A stretch of 64,000 nucleotides of DNA from Microtetraspora sp. NBRC 13810 (GTDB taxonomy: Bacteria > Actinomycetota > Actinomycetes > Streptosporangiales > Streptosporangiaceae), in assembly GCF_030268685.1 (NCBI RefSeq), contig NZ_BSRQ01000001.1:186001-250000 (forward strand). The letters are read 5' to 3'. Each line of letters begins with the position of its first letter. Within the stretch, counting starts at the first letter, position 1. Below the pieces are notes generated by a model. It worked only from the letters and a program-made list of their open reading frames with translations. It was not told the origin of the DNA and did not search any database. Below are positions 52,048-64,000 of the stretch, piece by piece. The position numbers were made by a program, and so were the translations under genes.

Positions 52048-52452
52048 TCAGACTTCTTCGCCCGCCGCGCGCAGCCTGGCCCGCGCGCGCTTGGCCTCGA
52101 TCGCGGCCTCGGCGTTCTCCGAGTCCGCGTCGACCGACGCCATCGCCCGCTGCAGGGCGTCGCGGGCCGCCGCGACGTCCACCTCGGAGCCCAGCTCCGC
52201 CTGCTCGGCGAGGATCGAGACCTCGTTCTCGGCCACCGAGATGAACCCGCCGTGCACCGCCGCGACCAGATCCTCCTGGTCGGAACCGCGCTTCACCTGC
52301 AGGACGCCGCCCTCGACGAGGACGCCGAGCACAGGGGCGTGTTCCGGCATAATACCGATCTCGCCGTCCACGGTCTTGGCAATGACCATGTCCGCCTCGC
52401 CGGACCAGATCTCACGCTCAGGCGAGACGACTCCTACGCGCAGCTTCGCCAC
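52048..52452 (-). CDS. atpC: ATP synthase epsilon subunit
   Basis: This 134-residue subunit has the beta-sandwich LRVGVVSPEREIWSGEADMV, GEIGIMPEHAPVLG and HGGFISVAENEVSILAE. The C-terminal helices (RDALQRAMASVDADSENAE, EAKRARARLRA) can inhibit rotation. It is last of the eight classical genes, 62 bases after atpD. Confidence 0.97.
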   Translation of the reverse strand: MAKLRVGVVSPEREIWSGEADMVIAKTVDGEIGIMPEHAPVLGVLVEGGVLQVKRGSDQEDLVAAVHGGFISVAENEVSILAEQAELGSEVDVAAARDALQRAMASVDADSENAEAAIEAKRARARLRAAGEEV

Positions 52453-52514
52453 TTCTGGAGACTTCCTTTCCGATCAGGTGCCGGTACGGCGGACCGCACC
52501 GGCACCGGAAGCGA

Positions 52515-54846
<2,332 letters not shown>

Positions 54847-54853
54847 GGCGTGA

Positions 54854-56503
<1,650 letters not shown>

Positions 56504-56543
56504 CTCTCTCTGTCTCCCTATTCGCTCAAAACCGACGTCGGCA

Positions 56544-57353
56544 TCAGCCGGCCAACCGGCGGCGGACTTCTTCGATACGTCCCGCGATCGTGGTGTCGAT
56601 CAGCTCGTCTCCGATGCGGACGGAGAAGCCGCCGAGCACCCGCGGGTCCACCTCGACGTTCAGGTGAACGTCGCGGCCATAGGAGGAACGAAGCCACGCG
56701 GCGAGCCGCTGCTTCTGCTCCTCACTGAGGGTGACCGCGCTCCGCACGACGGCGACGAGACGCTGCCGCTGCTCGGCGACGAGCCTGCCGAACTCCGCGA
56801 GACCCTTCTCCAGGCTACGTCCTCGCGGATGCGCCACGACCTGCCTGATCAGCAGCAGGCTGACCGGGGTCACCTTGCCGTCGAGGAGCGTGCCGAGAAG
56901 CTCCAGCTTCCGCTCGGCCGACACACCGGTGTCGGTCAGCGCGCGGCGCAGGTCGGGGTTGGCGTCGACGATGCGGCCGAACCTGAACAGCTCGTCCTCG
57001 ACGGAGTCGAGCTGCGAGCCGGCCTCGGCCGCCGCGGAGGCCGCGACGACACCGAGGCGCTCCAGGGCGTCGGCGAGGTCTCCCGACCGCGCCCACCTGG
57101 CCTCCACCGCGGCGACAGCCGTGTCCAGCGCCGCCTCGCTGACCTTGCCTTCGAGCAGGATCCTGGCCGTCTGCGCCTTCTGCTCCGCCACTCGGGCCGG
57201 GTCGGAGAGCGCGCGGCGCAGACCGTGCTCGCGGTCGAGCAGGTCGGCGACGGCGAAGAGGTCGTCGGCGAGGCGGGCCAGGTCGGCTGAACCCGCCACC
57301 GCGTTGAACCGCTCCTCGACGGCAGCGAACGACTCACGGCTGAGACCCCTCAT
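56544..57353 (-). CDS. atpH: ATP synthase delta subunit
   Basis: This 269-residue stator subunit is the long actinobacterial form. It has the six-helix N-terminal OSCP domain (SLESF-type start here [30 protein letters not shown]) and the C-terminal [38 protein letters not shown]. Normal for the family in this phylum. Between atpF and atpA. Confidence 0.96.
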   Translation of the reverse strand: MRGLSRESFAAVEERFNAVAGSADLARLADDLFAVADLLDREHGLRRALSDPARVAEQKAQTARILLEGKVSEAALDTAVAAVEARWARSGDLADALERLGVVAASAAAEAGSQLDSVEDELFRFGRIVDANPDLRRALTDTGVSAERKLELLGTLLDGKVTPVSLLLIRQVVAHPRGRSLEKGLAEFGRLVAEQRQRLVAVVRSAVTLSEEQKQRLAAWLRSSYGRDVHLNVEVDPRVLGGFSVRIGDELIDTTIAGRIEEVRRRLAG

Positions 57354-57390
57354 CGGTCACTCACCATTCCTCGTCCGGTTCGCTCCGTCA

Positions 57391-58261
<871 letters not shown>

Positions 58262-59053
58262 TTAGTGCGCGGGGTGCAGCGCGTCGTTGATGAACATCGC
58301 CGTCAGCAGCGCGAACACATAGGCCTGCAACGCCTGGATGAACAGCTCGAAGGCGGTCAGCAGGATCGTCATGATGACGCCGAGCAGGCCGAGCGGAGCA
58401 CCCAGCGGGGTGAGCTGAACGAACAGGAAGTGCCAGCCGACCTCGGAGAACAGCGCGATGATGAGGTGGCCGGCCATCATGGTCGCGAAAAGCCGCACCG
58501 CGTGGGTGATGTGCCGCAGGAAGATGGTGGAGATGAACTCGATCGGCGCGACCAGAACGTAGATCCAGCCGGGCAGCCCGGGCGGGAACATGATGTTCTT
58601 GAAGAAGCCGATCGCGCCCTGGTTCTTGATGCCCAGGTACATCACCAGCAGCCACACGCCGATGGACAGCACCGCCGGGTAGCCGATCCGGGACATCACC
58701 GGGAACTGCACGAAGATGAAGGACCCGAACAGGTTCATGATCAGGACGAAGATGAACATGCTGAACAGCAACGGCATCCACCGGTCGCTGTCCTTGCCCA
58801 GGAACGGGCGGGCGATCTGCTCGCGGGCGAACTCGTACGCCAGCTCGCCGACGTTCTGTATTCCCCGCGGCACCAGCTTCGGGCGGGAGAAGGCCGCGTA
58901 GACGAACACGAGTGCCAGCACCGCGGCGACCATCGCGAAAAGGGCGGGCTTGTTGAACCAGGCCGCACCTTGGACCAGCGGCGGCCACTCGAACAGGCCG
59001 AGCCCGGGGGCTTGAAACTCCTCGGCGGCGAGAAGCGGCAGCGCGGCGCTCAC
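58262..59053 (-). CDS. atpB: ATP synthase a subunit
   Basis: This 263-residue proton-channel subunit has MNLFGSFIFVQFPVMSR, ITHAVRLFATMMAGHLI with the essential Arg, and FELFIQALQAYVFALLTAMF near the end. I chose the GTG at 59053 (VSAALPLLAAEEF) because AAGGGAA precedes it and the next upstream frame lacks family residues. Its GTG overlaps by four bases the stop of a 22-codon upstream frame. Confidence 0.97.
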   Translation of the reverse strand: MSAALPLLAAEEFQAPGLGLFEWPPLVQGAAWFNKPALFAMVAAVLALVFVYAAFSRPKLVPRGIQNVGELAYEFAREQIARPFLGKDSDRWMPLLFSMFIFVLIMNLFGSFIFVQFPVMSRIGYPAVLSIGVWLLVMYLGIKNQGAIGFFKNIMFPPGLPGWIYVLVAPIEFISTIFLRHITHAVRLFATMMAGHLIIALFSEVGWHFLFVQLTPLGAPLGLLGVIMTILLTAFELFIQALQAYVFALLTAMFINDALHPAH

Positions 59054-59118
59054 TCGGCGTTCCCTTCGTCGTGGTGGAGCAAGTCGTAGAGCTTGAGGGT
59101 GCCTTCCACCGCCTTCAC
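59050..59118 (-). CDS. Possible 22-aa leader ORF coupled to atpB
   Basis: A GTG-initiated frame (VKAVEGTLKLYDLLHHDEGN, then AE) ends in a GTGA overlap with the atpB start. All but two codons end in G or C, whereas the bases upstream in the same frame do not look coding. The RBS (AAGAGG) is weak and close. It could be a leader peptide coupling atpI and atpB translation. Existence is uncertain. Confidence 0.33.
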   Translation of the reverse strand: MKAVEGTLKLYDLLHHDEGNAE

Positions 59119-59290
59119 GCCTCTTGGCGGAAGATCGGGAAGGTGAGTCAGGTGGGTGCTGCGATGGCACGGATTCCATGGCCCGCGGACGCTCGGAGGC
59201 TGCGATCCTCCGGCACGCACATCGCGCACGTGACGATAGCAGGCCCGGCCGTGACTAGTCATATCAGGCCAGCCGCTGTGGCTGACTATT

Positions 59291-59722
59291 TCAGCCATCG
59301 CTTCTCCCGATGTGGCCGGGAACCTTACTGTCCGGCTCGACATAGAGTATGCGCAGTCGTAGGAATCCCCTTGCCTCGCCGAACGTCCAGGCGATCGTGC
59401 AGAGGATGACGGCCCAGGTGAACGCCATGGGGTGCCAGGCGGTCACGTCGGAAAGCGACGAGAGCACGATGGCCAGGACGGCCACCTTCGTCAAGAAGGT
59501 GCCCATCGCGGCGGCCATCATCATCGTCGGCGAGATCCGTGAGGCGTAGGTCACGGCGACGAGGCCGATGACGAAGAACGCACCGACGACCAGCAGACCG
59601 ATGACCGCGCCGAGGGCTCCCTCAAGGCCGGCCAGGAATGCCGAGACGATGGCCACGACGAGCCCCACCGCGATGGCGGGTATCGCGGCGCTCTTGAGTA
59701 CGCGCACGTCGTTGGCCTGCAT
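59291..59722 (-). CDS. AtpI-like small membrane protein
   Basis: This 143-residue protein has four hydrophobic helices (AIPAIAVGLVVAIVSAFLAG, the GALGAVIGLLVVGAFFVIGL region, TKVAVLAIVLSSL and FTWAVILCTIAWTFGEARG). It stands before atpB where mycobacteria have the AtpI-like Rv1303. It probably helps c-ring assembly or Mg/Ca supply, as proposed for AtpI. GGAG precedes the ATG by five bases. A 237-base gap separates it from atpB. Confidence 0.85.
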   Translation of the reverse strand: MQANDVRVLKSAAIPAIAVGLVVAIVSAFLAGLEGALGAVIGLLVVGAFFVIGLVAVTYASRISPTMMMAAAMGTFLTKVAVLAIVLSSLSDVTAWHPMAFTWAVILCTIAWTFGEARGFLRLRILYVEPDSKVPGHIGRSDG

Positions 59723-59849
59723 CGGTGCTCCATACGGTTATCAAGCGAGCATTTGCTACCTCACAGAACAAGTTCGGTGAGGTCCCTGCTAGTGAAAGCT
59801 ATCACAAGCTCAGGGAAGGGTGCCTTTACCTGCCGTTTCTAGGGGATGA

Positions 59850-61196
59850 TCAGCTGGTGACACGGGGCGGGAGGCCGGTCGCCGGGGCACCGAACGAAGG
59901 GGTCACGGCCGTGTCCCCGACGCGGTCGGAGACGTGGTCCGGGCCATAGCCCATCGGGGTGGTCATGTCGGCCCGGCCGCTTCCCGGGTCCCCGCCGACC
60001 ATCGGCCGGGGGGCCTGCCGTTCCTCGTAGGCCGGGTCGCCGGTGGGCCGGCCGCCCCTGCGGGTGGCGTGCGTGCCGCCGTTGTCCCGGCGGGCCCGCA
60101 GGCTGGGCAGCGCCATCAGCACCAGCACCGCGAGTGCCAGCGCGACCGCGGCCAGGAGCACGACCACCGGGACGCCGCCCAGCGACAGGCCGACCACGGT
60201 GAACCCGAACAGGAAGGTCCAGGCGTACATGATGAGCACGGTCCGCCGGTGCGAATGGCCGATGTCGAGCAACCGGTGGTGCAGGTGGCCGCGGTCCGGG
60301 GCGAACGGCGACATGCCGTAGGAGGTGCGCCGGACCACCGCCGTGACCAGGTCGAGCAGCGGCAGGACCAGCACCGCGACCGGCAGCAGCAGCGGCAGCA
60401 CGACCGGGAAGCGGTTGATCGTCGGGCTGAGCGCGGTCGGGTCGATCGGGGTCACCGTGACCACCGACGACGCCAGGACCAGGCCGATCAGCATCGCGCC
60501 GGTGTCACCCATGAAGATCTTCGCGGGATGGAAGTTGTGCGGCAGGAAGCCCAGGCACATCCCGATCAGGATCGAGGTGATCGCCGCCGTCGCGTTGATC
60601 CGGGTGTCGCCCATGCTGGTGGACAGCGCCACCGAGTAGGCCCAGGTGGCCATCGCCGAGATGCACACGATGCCCGCGGCCAGGCCGTCGAGGCCGTCCA
60701 CGAAGTTCACCGCGTTGATCGCGACGACGACGATCAGGATGGTGATGATGGTGCGCAGCGTGCCGTCCAGGCCGATCGCGCCGCTGCCGGGCACCGGGAT
60801 CCAGGACAGGTTGAGCCCGAAGGTGACCAGCAGACCCGCCGCGGCGATCTGCCCGCCCAGCTTGATGAAGGGGTCCATGCCCCACCAGTCGTCCAGGAAG
60901 CCGGTCAGCGTGATCAGGCCGCCCGCCGCGATCAGGGCGATCACCGTCTGCCCGTCGGCCAGCCTGGTGTCGGCGAGGGAGGCGGACACCCACGGCAGCT
61001 TGGTGGCGAGCAACAGGCCCGCGACCAGCCCGCCGTACATCGCGAGGCCGCCCAGGCGCGGCGTCGGGACGGTGTGCACGTCGCGATCGCGAACCTCCGG
61101 CATCGCGCCGATCCTGATGGCGAACACGCGGACCAGCGGCACGAGAAGGTATGTCACCGTTGCCGCCGCCAGCGCAATGAGGAAGTATTCGCGCAC
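59850..61196 (-). CDS. wecA: MraY-family glycosyl-phosphate transferase (WecA/Rfe-like)
   Basis: This 448-residue membrane enzyme transfers a sugar-1-phosphate, probably GlcNAc-1-P, to a polyprenyl phosphate carrier, starting arabinogalactan-linker or teichoic-type polymers. Landmarks are HTVPTPRLGGLAMYGG, ITLTGFLDDWWGMDP, NFVDGLDGLAAG, FMGDTGAMLIG and the cytoplasmic DRGHLHHRLLDIGHSHRR, with about eleven helices. The last 90 residues are a hydrophilic low-complexity tail. It sits just before the atp operon, as in mycobacteria. Confidence 0.93.
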   Translation of the reverse strand: MREYFLIALAAATVTYLLVPLVRVFAIRIGAMPEVRDRDVHTVPTPRLGGLAMYGGLVAGLLLATKLPWVSASLADTRLADGQTVIALIAAGGLITLTGFLDDWWGMDPFIKLGGQIAAAGLLVTFGLNLSWIPVPGSGAIGLDGTLRTIITILIVVVAINAVNFVDGLDGLAAGIVCISAMATWAYSVALSTSMGDTRINATAAITSILIGMCLGFLPHNFHPAKIFMGDTGAMLIGLVLASSVVTVTPIDPTALSPTINRFPVVLPLLLPVAVLVLPLLDLVTAVVRRTSYGMSPFAPDRGHLHHRLLDIGHSHRRTVLIMYAWTFLFGFTVVGLSLGGVPVVVLLAAVALALAVLVLMALPSLRARRDNGGTHATRRGGRPTGDPAYEERQAPRPMVGGDPGSGRADMTTPMGYGPDHVSDRVGDTAVTPSFGAPATGLPPRVTS

Positions 61197-61260
61197 GGCC
61201 CCTAGTTTCCTGGATACGTCGGTCTGCCGTGGCCGGAAAAAGCCACAGAGCAGCTCATGA

Positions 61261-62520
61261 TTAGCTGGGATAAACCTGGTGATCGGCCGCCAGCGCCGTC
61301 ACCCTTTTCCTGATGTCCGCGGCCGAGCCCGGATCCCGTACGGCCTGCGCCACCAGGGCGCCGACCTCCGTCAGATCCTCGGGCTCCAGCCCTTGGGTGG
61401 TCACGCAGGGCGTGCCGACCCTGATGCCGGAGGTCACCGTCGGCGGCTCCGGGTCGTAGGGAATCGTGTTGCGGTTGAGCGTGATGCCCGCCGCGGCGCA
61501 CCGGCGCTCCGCCTCGGCGCCGGTGACCCCGGCCGGCCGCAGGTCGAGCAGGGCCAGATGGGTGTCCGTGCCGCCGGAGACGGGCCGCAGCCCGTCGTCG
61601 GCGAGCGCGCCGGTCAGCGCCCGCGCGTTGTCGACGATCTGCCGGCCGTACGCGGCGAACTCCGGCCGCGACGCCTCGCCGAACACCACCGCCTTCGCCG
61701 CGATCACGTGCATCAAGGGCCCGCCCTGGATGAACGGGAAGACCGCCTTGTCCATCCTGGCCGCCAGCTCCTCCGTGCACATGATCCCGCCGCCACGCGG
61801 CCCGCGCAGCGTCTTGTGCGTGGTGAACGTCACCACGTCCGCGTACGGCACCGCGGACGGGATCACACCTCCCGCCATCAGGCCGACGGTGTGCGCGACG
61901 TCCGCGAGCAGCCACGCCCCGACCTCGTCGGCGATCCCGCGGAAAGCGGCGAAATCGATCAGCCGGGGGTAGGCCGTGGCCCCGCATATGATCATCTTAG
62001 GCCGATGGCGAAGCGCCAGATCCCGCACTTCGTCGTAGTCGATCAGCTCGGTGTCGCGCCGCACGCCGTACGCCACGACGTCGAACCACCGCCCCGAGAA
62101 GTTCACCTTCGAGCCGTGCGTGAGATGGCCGCCGTGCGACAGCTCCATCGCCAGCACCGTGTCACCGGGCTGGAGCAGCGCCGCGTAGGCGGCCAGGTTG
62201 GCCGAGGCGCCCGAATGCGGCTGGACGTTGACGTGATCGGCCCCGAACAACCGTTTCGCCCGGTCCGTCGCCAGCCGCTCGACCTCGTCGACGACGGCGC
62301 ACCCGCCGTAGTACCGCCGCCCGGGATAGCCCTCGGCGTACTTGTTCGTGAGCGTCGAACCGAGGGCCGCCAGCACGCTGGGGGACGTGAAGTTCTCGCT
62401 CGCGATCAGTTGCAGCCCGCCGCGCACGCGGTCGAGCTCATCCAGCAGCAACTGGGCGACGTCGGGGTCGTTGCGGCGCAGCATGGCGAAGTCGGGCCCG
62501 TAAAAAGGCACCGTTCTCAC
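61261..62520 (-). CDS. glyA: Serine hydroxymethyltransferase
   Basis: This 419-residue PLP enzyme interconverts serine and glycine with tetrahydrofolate. Landmarks are [52 protein letters not shown] and the PLP Lys in [15 protein letters not shown] chose the GTG at 62520 behind GGAGTGAGG. A copy beside the wecA-atp block is common in actinobacteria. It could also contribute to glycine/glyoxylate balance, but no operator of the oxalate island is near. Confidence 0.96.
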   Translation of the reverse strand: MRTVPFYGPDFAMLRRNDPDVAQLLLDELDRVRGGLQLIASENFTSPSVLAALGSTLTNKYAEGYPGRRYYGGCAVVDEVERLATDRAKRLFGADHVNVQPHSGASANLAAYAALLQPGDTVLAMELSHGGHLTHGSKVNFSGRWFDVVAYGVRRDTELIDYDEVRDLALRHRPKMIICGATAYPRLIDFAAFRGIADEVGAWLLADVAHTVGLMAGGVIPSAVPYADVVTFTTHKTLRGPRGGGIMCTEELAARMDKAVFPFIQGGPLMHVIAAKAVVFGEASRPEFAAYGRQIVDNARALTGALADDGLRPVSGGTDTHLALLDLRPAGVTGAEAERRCAAAGITLNRNTIPYDPEPPTVTSGIRVGTPCVTTQGLEPEDLTEVGALVAQAVRDPGSAADIRKRVTALAADHQVYPS

Positions 62521-62736
62521 TGCCTCACTCCGTTCGGCCGCTGTGGGTGCGCCGCGCCGATGAAGCCGCTCGCCGGCCGGATGCTCGCCACGCCTCCGGC
62601 CCGTCACACCGTGCGCACCCTCCTCGCTCCGCTTCCCACTCTAAGCCCGTTGATGCCACCCATGGGACCGACTTCGTCTTTCCCCGCATGTCGCACGCCC
62701 CCCGGCATCGCCCGGGGACACCGGCATACCGCCTGG

Positions 62737-63123
62737 TCAGGGCATGAAGGCGTGCGGGGCGGCCGGCTCCCCCGGTATCCAGCGCGGCGTGTCGGCCGCC
62801 TGGTCGCTGATCGAGGTCAGCACGGACTGCCGGTACAGGGCGAGCCGCTTGCGCCACTCGGCGATGTCCTCGACGTACCGCTCGGCCACCGGCGCGTCCC
62901 ACACATCCGGACTGCGGGCCATCTGGTACGACTTGTCGAGCGAGGCCGCCATCGCGTCCAGCGCGGGCACCACCTCCTGCCACAGCCGCACAAGCTGCTC
63001 GTAGTCACGGTTGAACACCCACGTACTGGTCTGCGCGCCCGGCGTCAACGCGACCCCGGGACTCGGCGCCGGCGGAGTCTCCCCCGGCTGCATCGGCTTG
63101 GGCGCCGGCGGATCGACATACAT
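62737..63123 (-). CDS. Helical protein of unknown function (128 aa)
   Basis: This 128-residue protein starts at an ATG behind GGAGGTCGG. It has a Pro-rich lead (YVDPPAPKPMQPGETPPAPS), then a helical core (NRDYEQLVRLWQEVVPALDA, ERYVEDIAEWRKRLALYRQS) with spaced Trp residues and a short tail ending PHAFMP. Size and helix-turn-helix make-up recall WXG100-like secreted partners, but there is no clear WXG turn. I do not recognise it. It follows a repeat-bearing gene in the same direction. Confidence 0.75.
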   Translation of the reverse strand: MYVDPPAPKPMQPGETPPAPSPGVALTPGAQTSTWVFNRDYEQLVRLWQEVVPALDAMAASLDKSYQMARSPDVWDAPVAERYVEDIAEWRKRLALYRQSVLTSISDQAADTPRWIPGEPAAPHAFMP

Positions 63124-63172
63124 TCCGACCTCCTTGGCGACTCGGTCTACAGGACCTTCATGGCGTGACCGT

Positions 63173-63280
63173 GGTTGGGGGGAGCGAGGTTGGCGGGAGC
63201 GAGGTTGGCGGGAGCGAGGTTGGCGGGAGCGAGGTTGGCGGGAGCGAGGTTGGCGGGAGCGAGGTTGGCGGGAGCGGGGG
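63173..63280. repeat. Seven 15-bp tandem repeats
   Basis: The unit GGCGGGAGCGAGGTT repeats about seven times almost without change between two minus-strand genes. On the minus strand one frame reads ANLAP repeats, on the plus strand one reads GGSEV. Neither frame has coding-like flanks, so it is probably intergenic. Confidence 0.9.
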
Positions 63281-64000
63281 TCAGGAGTTTGGGGGTGGGA
63301 TCGGGCTGGCGGGGGCGCCGGGTTCGACTCCGCCCGCCGGGCCGTCGGGCTCGATGTCCATCGGCACCCACGCGCCGGTACCCCACTCGCCCTTCGGCAC
63401 GGACACGCCGGGCATGTCCAGCGGTTCGATCTCCCGCGCGTTCTGCATGACCGTGCCCAGAGCCTCCGCGTCCGGTGGCCGCGCCTCGGCCGTCACGACG
63501 TCACTCCCGTCGTTCGCCCACAAGCTCACCTCGCCGCCTCCACCGTCCCCGACCTGCCCCGCACCACCTTCCACCCGGGATTCGGCAAGGTCGTGCCCGG
63601 CCGAAACCGTCGGCATGTCCTGTCCGCCCGAGACCGTGGGCATGTCCAGCGGTTCGATCTCCCGCGCGTTCTGCATGACCGTGCCCAGCGCCTCCGCGTC
63701 CGGTGGCCGCGCCTCGGCCGTCACGATGTCACTGCCGTCGTTCGCCCAGAAGTTCACTCCGGTTTCGCCCTGAGACGGCCCTGAAGCGTCGTTTCCGGCG
63801 CCCAGTGGCATTCCCTCCAGCCGCGTGCCGTACGCCGCCGAGCCGCCCTCCTCGGCCCACGGAAGCACCACGGAGAGCTCCGTCACGGACCGCTCCCCCG
63901 TACCACCCGCCGCCCCCGTCTCCGGTCCTGTCGCCGAGGCGACGAACTGCACTCTGCCGTCATCCGCATAGACCCCGCCCACGCCTGCCGGAGCGCCGCC
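63281..64000 (-). CDS. Acidic repeat protein of unknown function, 5' end beyond window
   Basis: The frame is open to the window edge, so the N-terminus is missing; about 239 residues are visible. It is acidic, Gly/Pro/Val-rich, without membrane spans in the part seen. It contains two copies of a 40-residue block (FWANDGSDIVTAEARPPDAE, continuing ALGTVMQNAREIEPLDMP) separated by about 35 residues. It ends ASPIPPPNS. I do not recognise it; a large secreted or type VII-associated protein is one possibility, given the helical small gene next to it. Confidence 0.7.
   Translation of the reverse strand, partial: GGAPAGVGGVYADDGRVQFVASATGPETGAAGGTGERSVTELSVVLPWAEEGGSAAYGTRLEGMPLGAGNDASGPSQGETGVNFWANDGSDIVTAEARPPDAEALGTVMQNAREIEPLDMPTVSGGQDMPTVSAGHDLAESRVEGGAGQVGDGGGGEVSLWANDGSDVVTAEARPPDAEALGTVMQNAREIEPLDMPGVSVPKGEWGTGAWVPMDIEPDGPAGGVEPGAPASPIPPPNS
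63410..63757. repeat. Direct duplication of about 120 bp inside the unknown gene
   Basis: Positions 63410-63529 and 63638-63757 are near-identical, 228 bases apart, differing at only a few positions. A shorter third trace (CATGTCC) lies between them. The duplication keeps the reading frame and yields the duplicated protein block. Confidence 0.92.

Overview
The window is high-GC actinobacterial chromosome, most likely from the Streptosporangiales (Streptosporangium/Nonomuraea-like). Three things suggest this: GTG starts and 4-nt start/stop overlaps are frequent; there is a NucS mismatch endonuclease, a Scy-like coiled-coil protein and an atpI-atpBEFHAGDC-DUF2550 block; and the order atp operon, cobalamin adenosyltransferase, nucS, methylmalonyl-CoA epimerase, thiolase, thioredoxin resembles the mycobacterial core map. 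I see no tRNA, rRNA, CRISPR array, transposase or phage gene. Layout: 1-2800 holds the end of a TetR regulator, YqgE, a small membrane ORF and an ACT-domain malic enzyme. 2981-25970 is an oxalate/glyoxylate island. 25993-35385 carries a thioredoxin/TPR protein and acyl-CoA mutase metabolism (icmA-type mutase, MarR, MeaB GTPase, thiolase, epimerase) plus two envelope proteins. 35597-41221 has a hendecad coiled-coil protein, an AI-2E family permease, two hydrolases, a zinc-ribbon protein and NucS. 41309-50957 contains two ABC-2 exporter plus two-component modules in opposite orientation, flanking an aldehyde dehydrogenase, a TetR regulator and a STAS protein. 51066-62520 is core: adenosyltransferase, DUF2550, the complete F1Fo ATP synthase operon, a WecA-like transferase and serine hydroxymethyltransferase. 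62737-64000 holds two unknown genes with prominent repeats. The main discovery is the oxalate island. A FadR/FCD-type GntR regulator (12007-12729) sits among transcription units for an OFA-family oxalate/formate antiporter; an operon with a ThDP decarboxylase, formyl-CoA:oxalate CoA-transferase, an NDP-forming CoA ligase and a three-gene metal-transport-like tail; a PanE-like reductase; MoeA and FdhD; and a six-gene operon sucC-sucD-hyi-garR-gcl-aldehyde dehydrogenase. Six near-palindromes fitting CATACNGTATACNGTATG lie at 10362, 10422, 11922, 22055, 23450 and 24519, each in front of one of these units. They define a regulon readable from sequence alone. The inferred scheme has three parts. 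Oxalate enters and is activated to oxalyl-CoA. One branch decarboxylates it to formyl-CoA and then formate, which a molybdenum formate dehydrogenase encoded elsewhere would oxidise. The other branch reduces oxalyl-CoA to glyoxylate, which passes through tartronate semialdehyde to glycerate. Unexpected details include a glyoxylate carboligase homologue with Glu where the family hallmark is Val, a decarboxylase unlike classical oxalyl-CoA decarboxylase, an Nramp-like/DUF/TerC tail, two tiny regulon ORFs, and a composition-shifted patch covering sucD and half of sucC.
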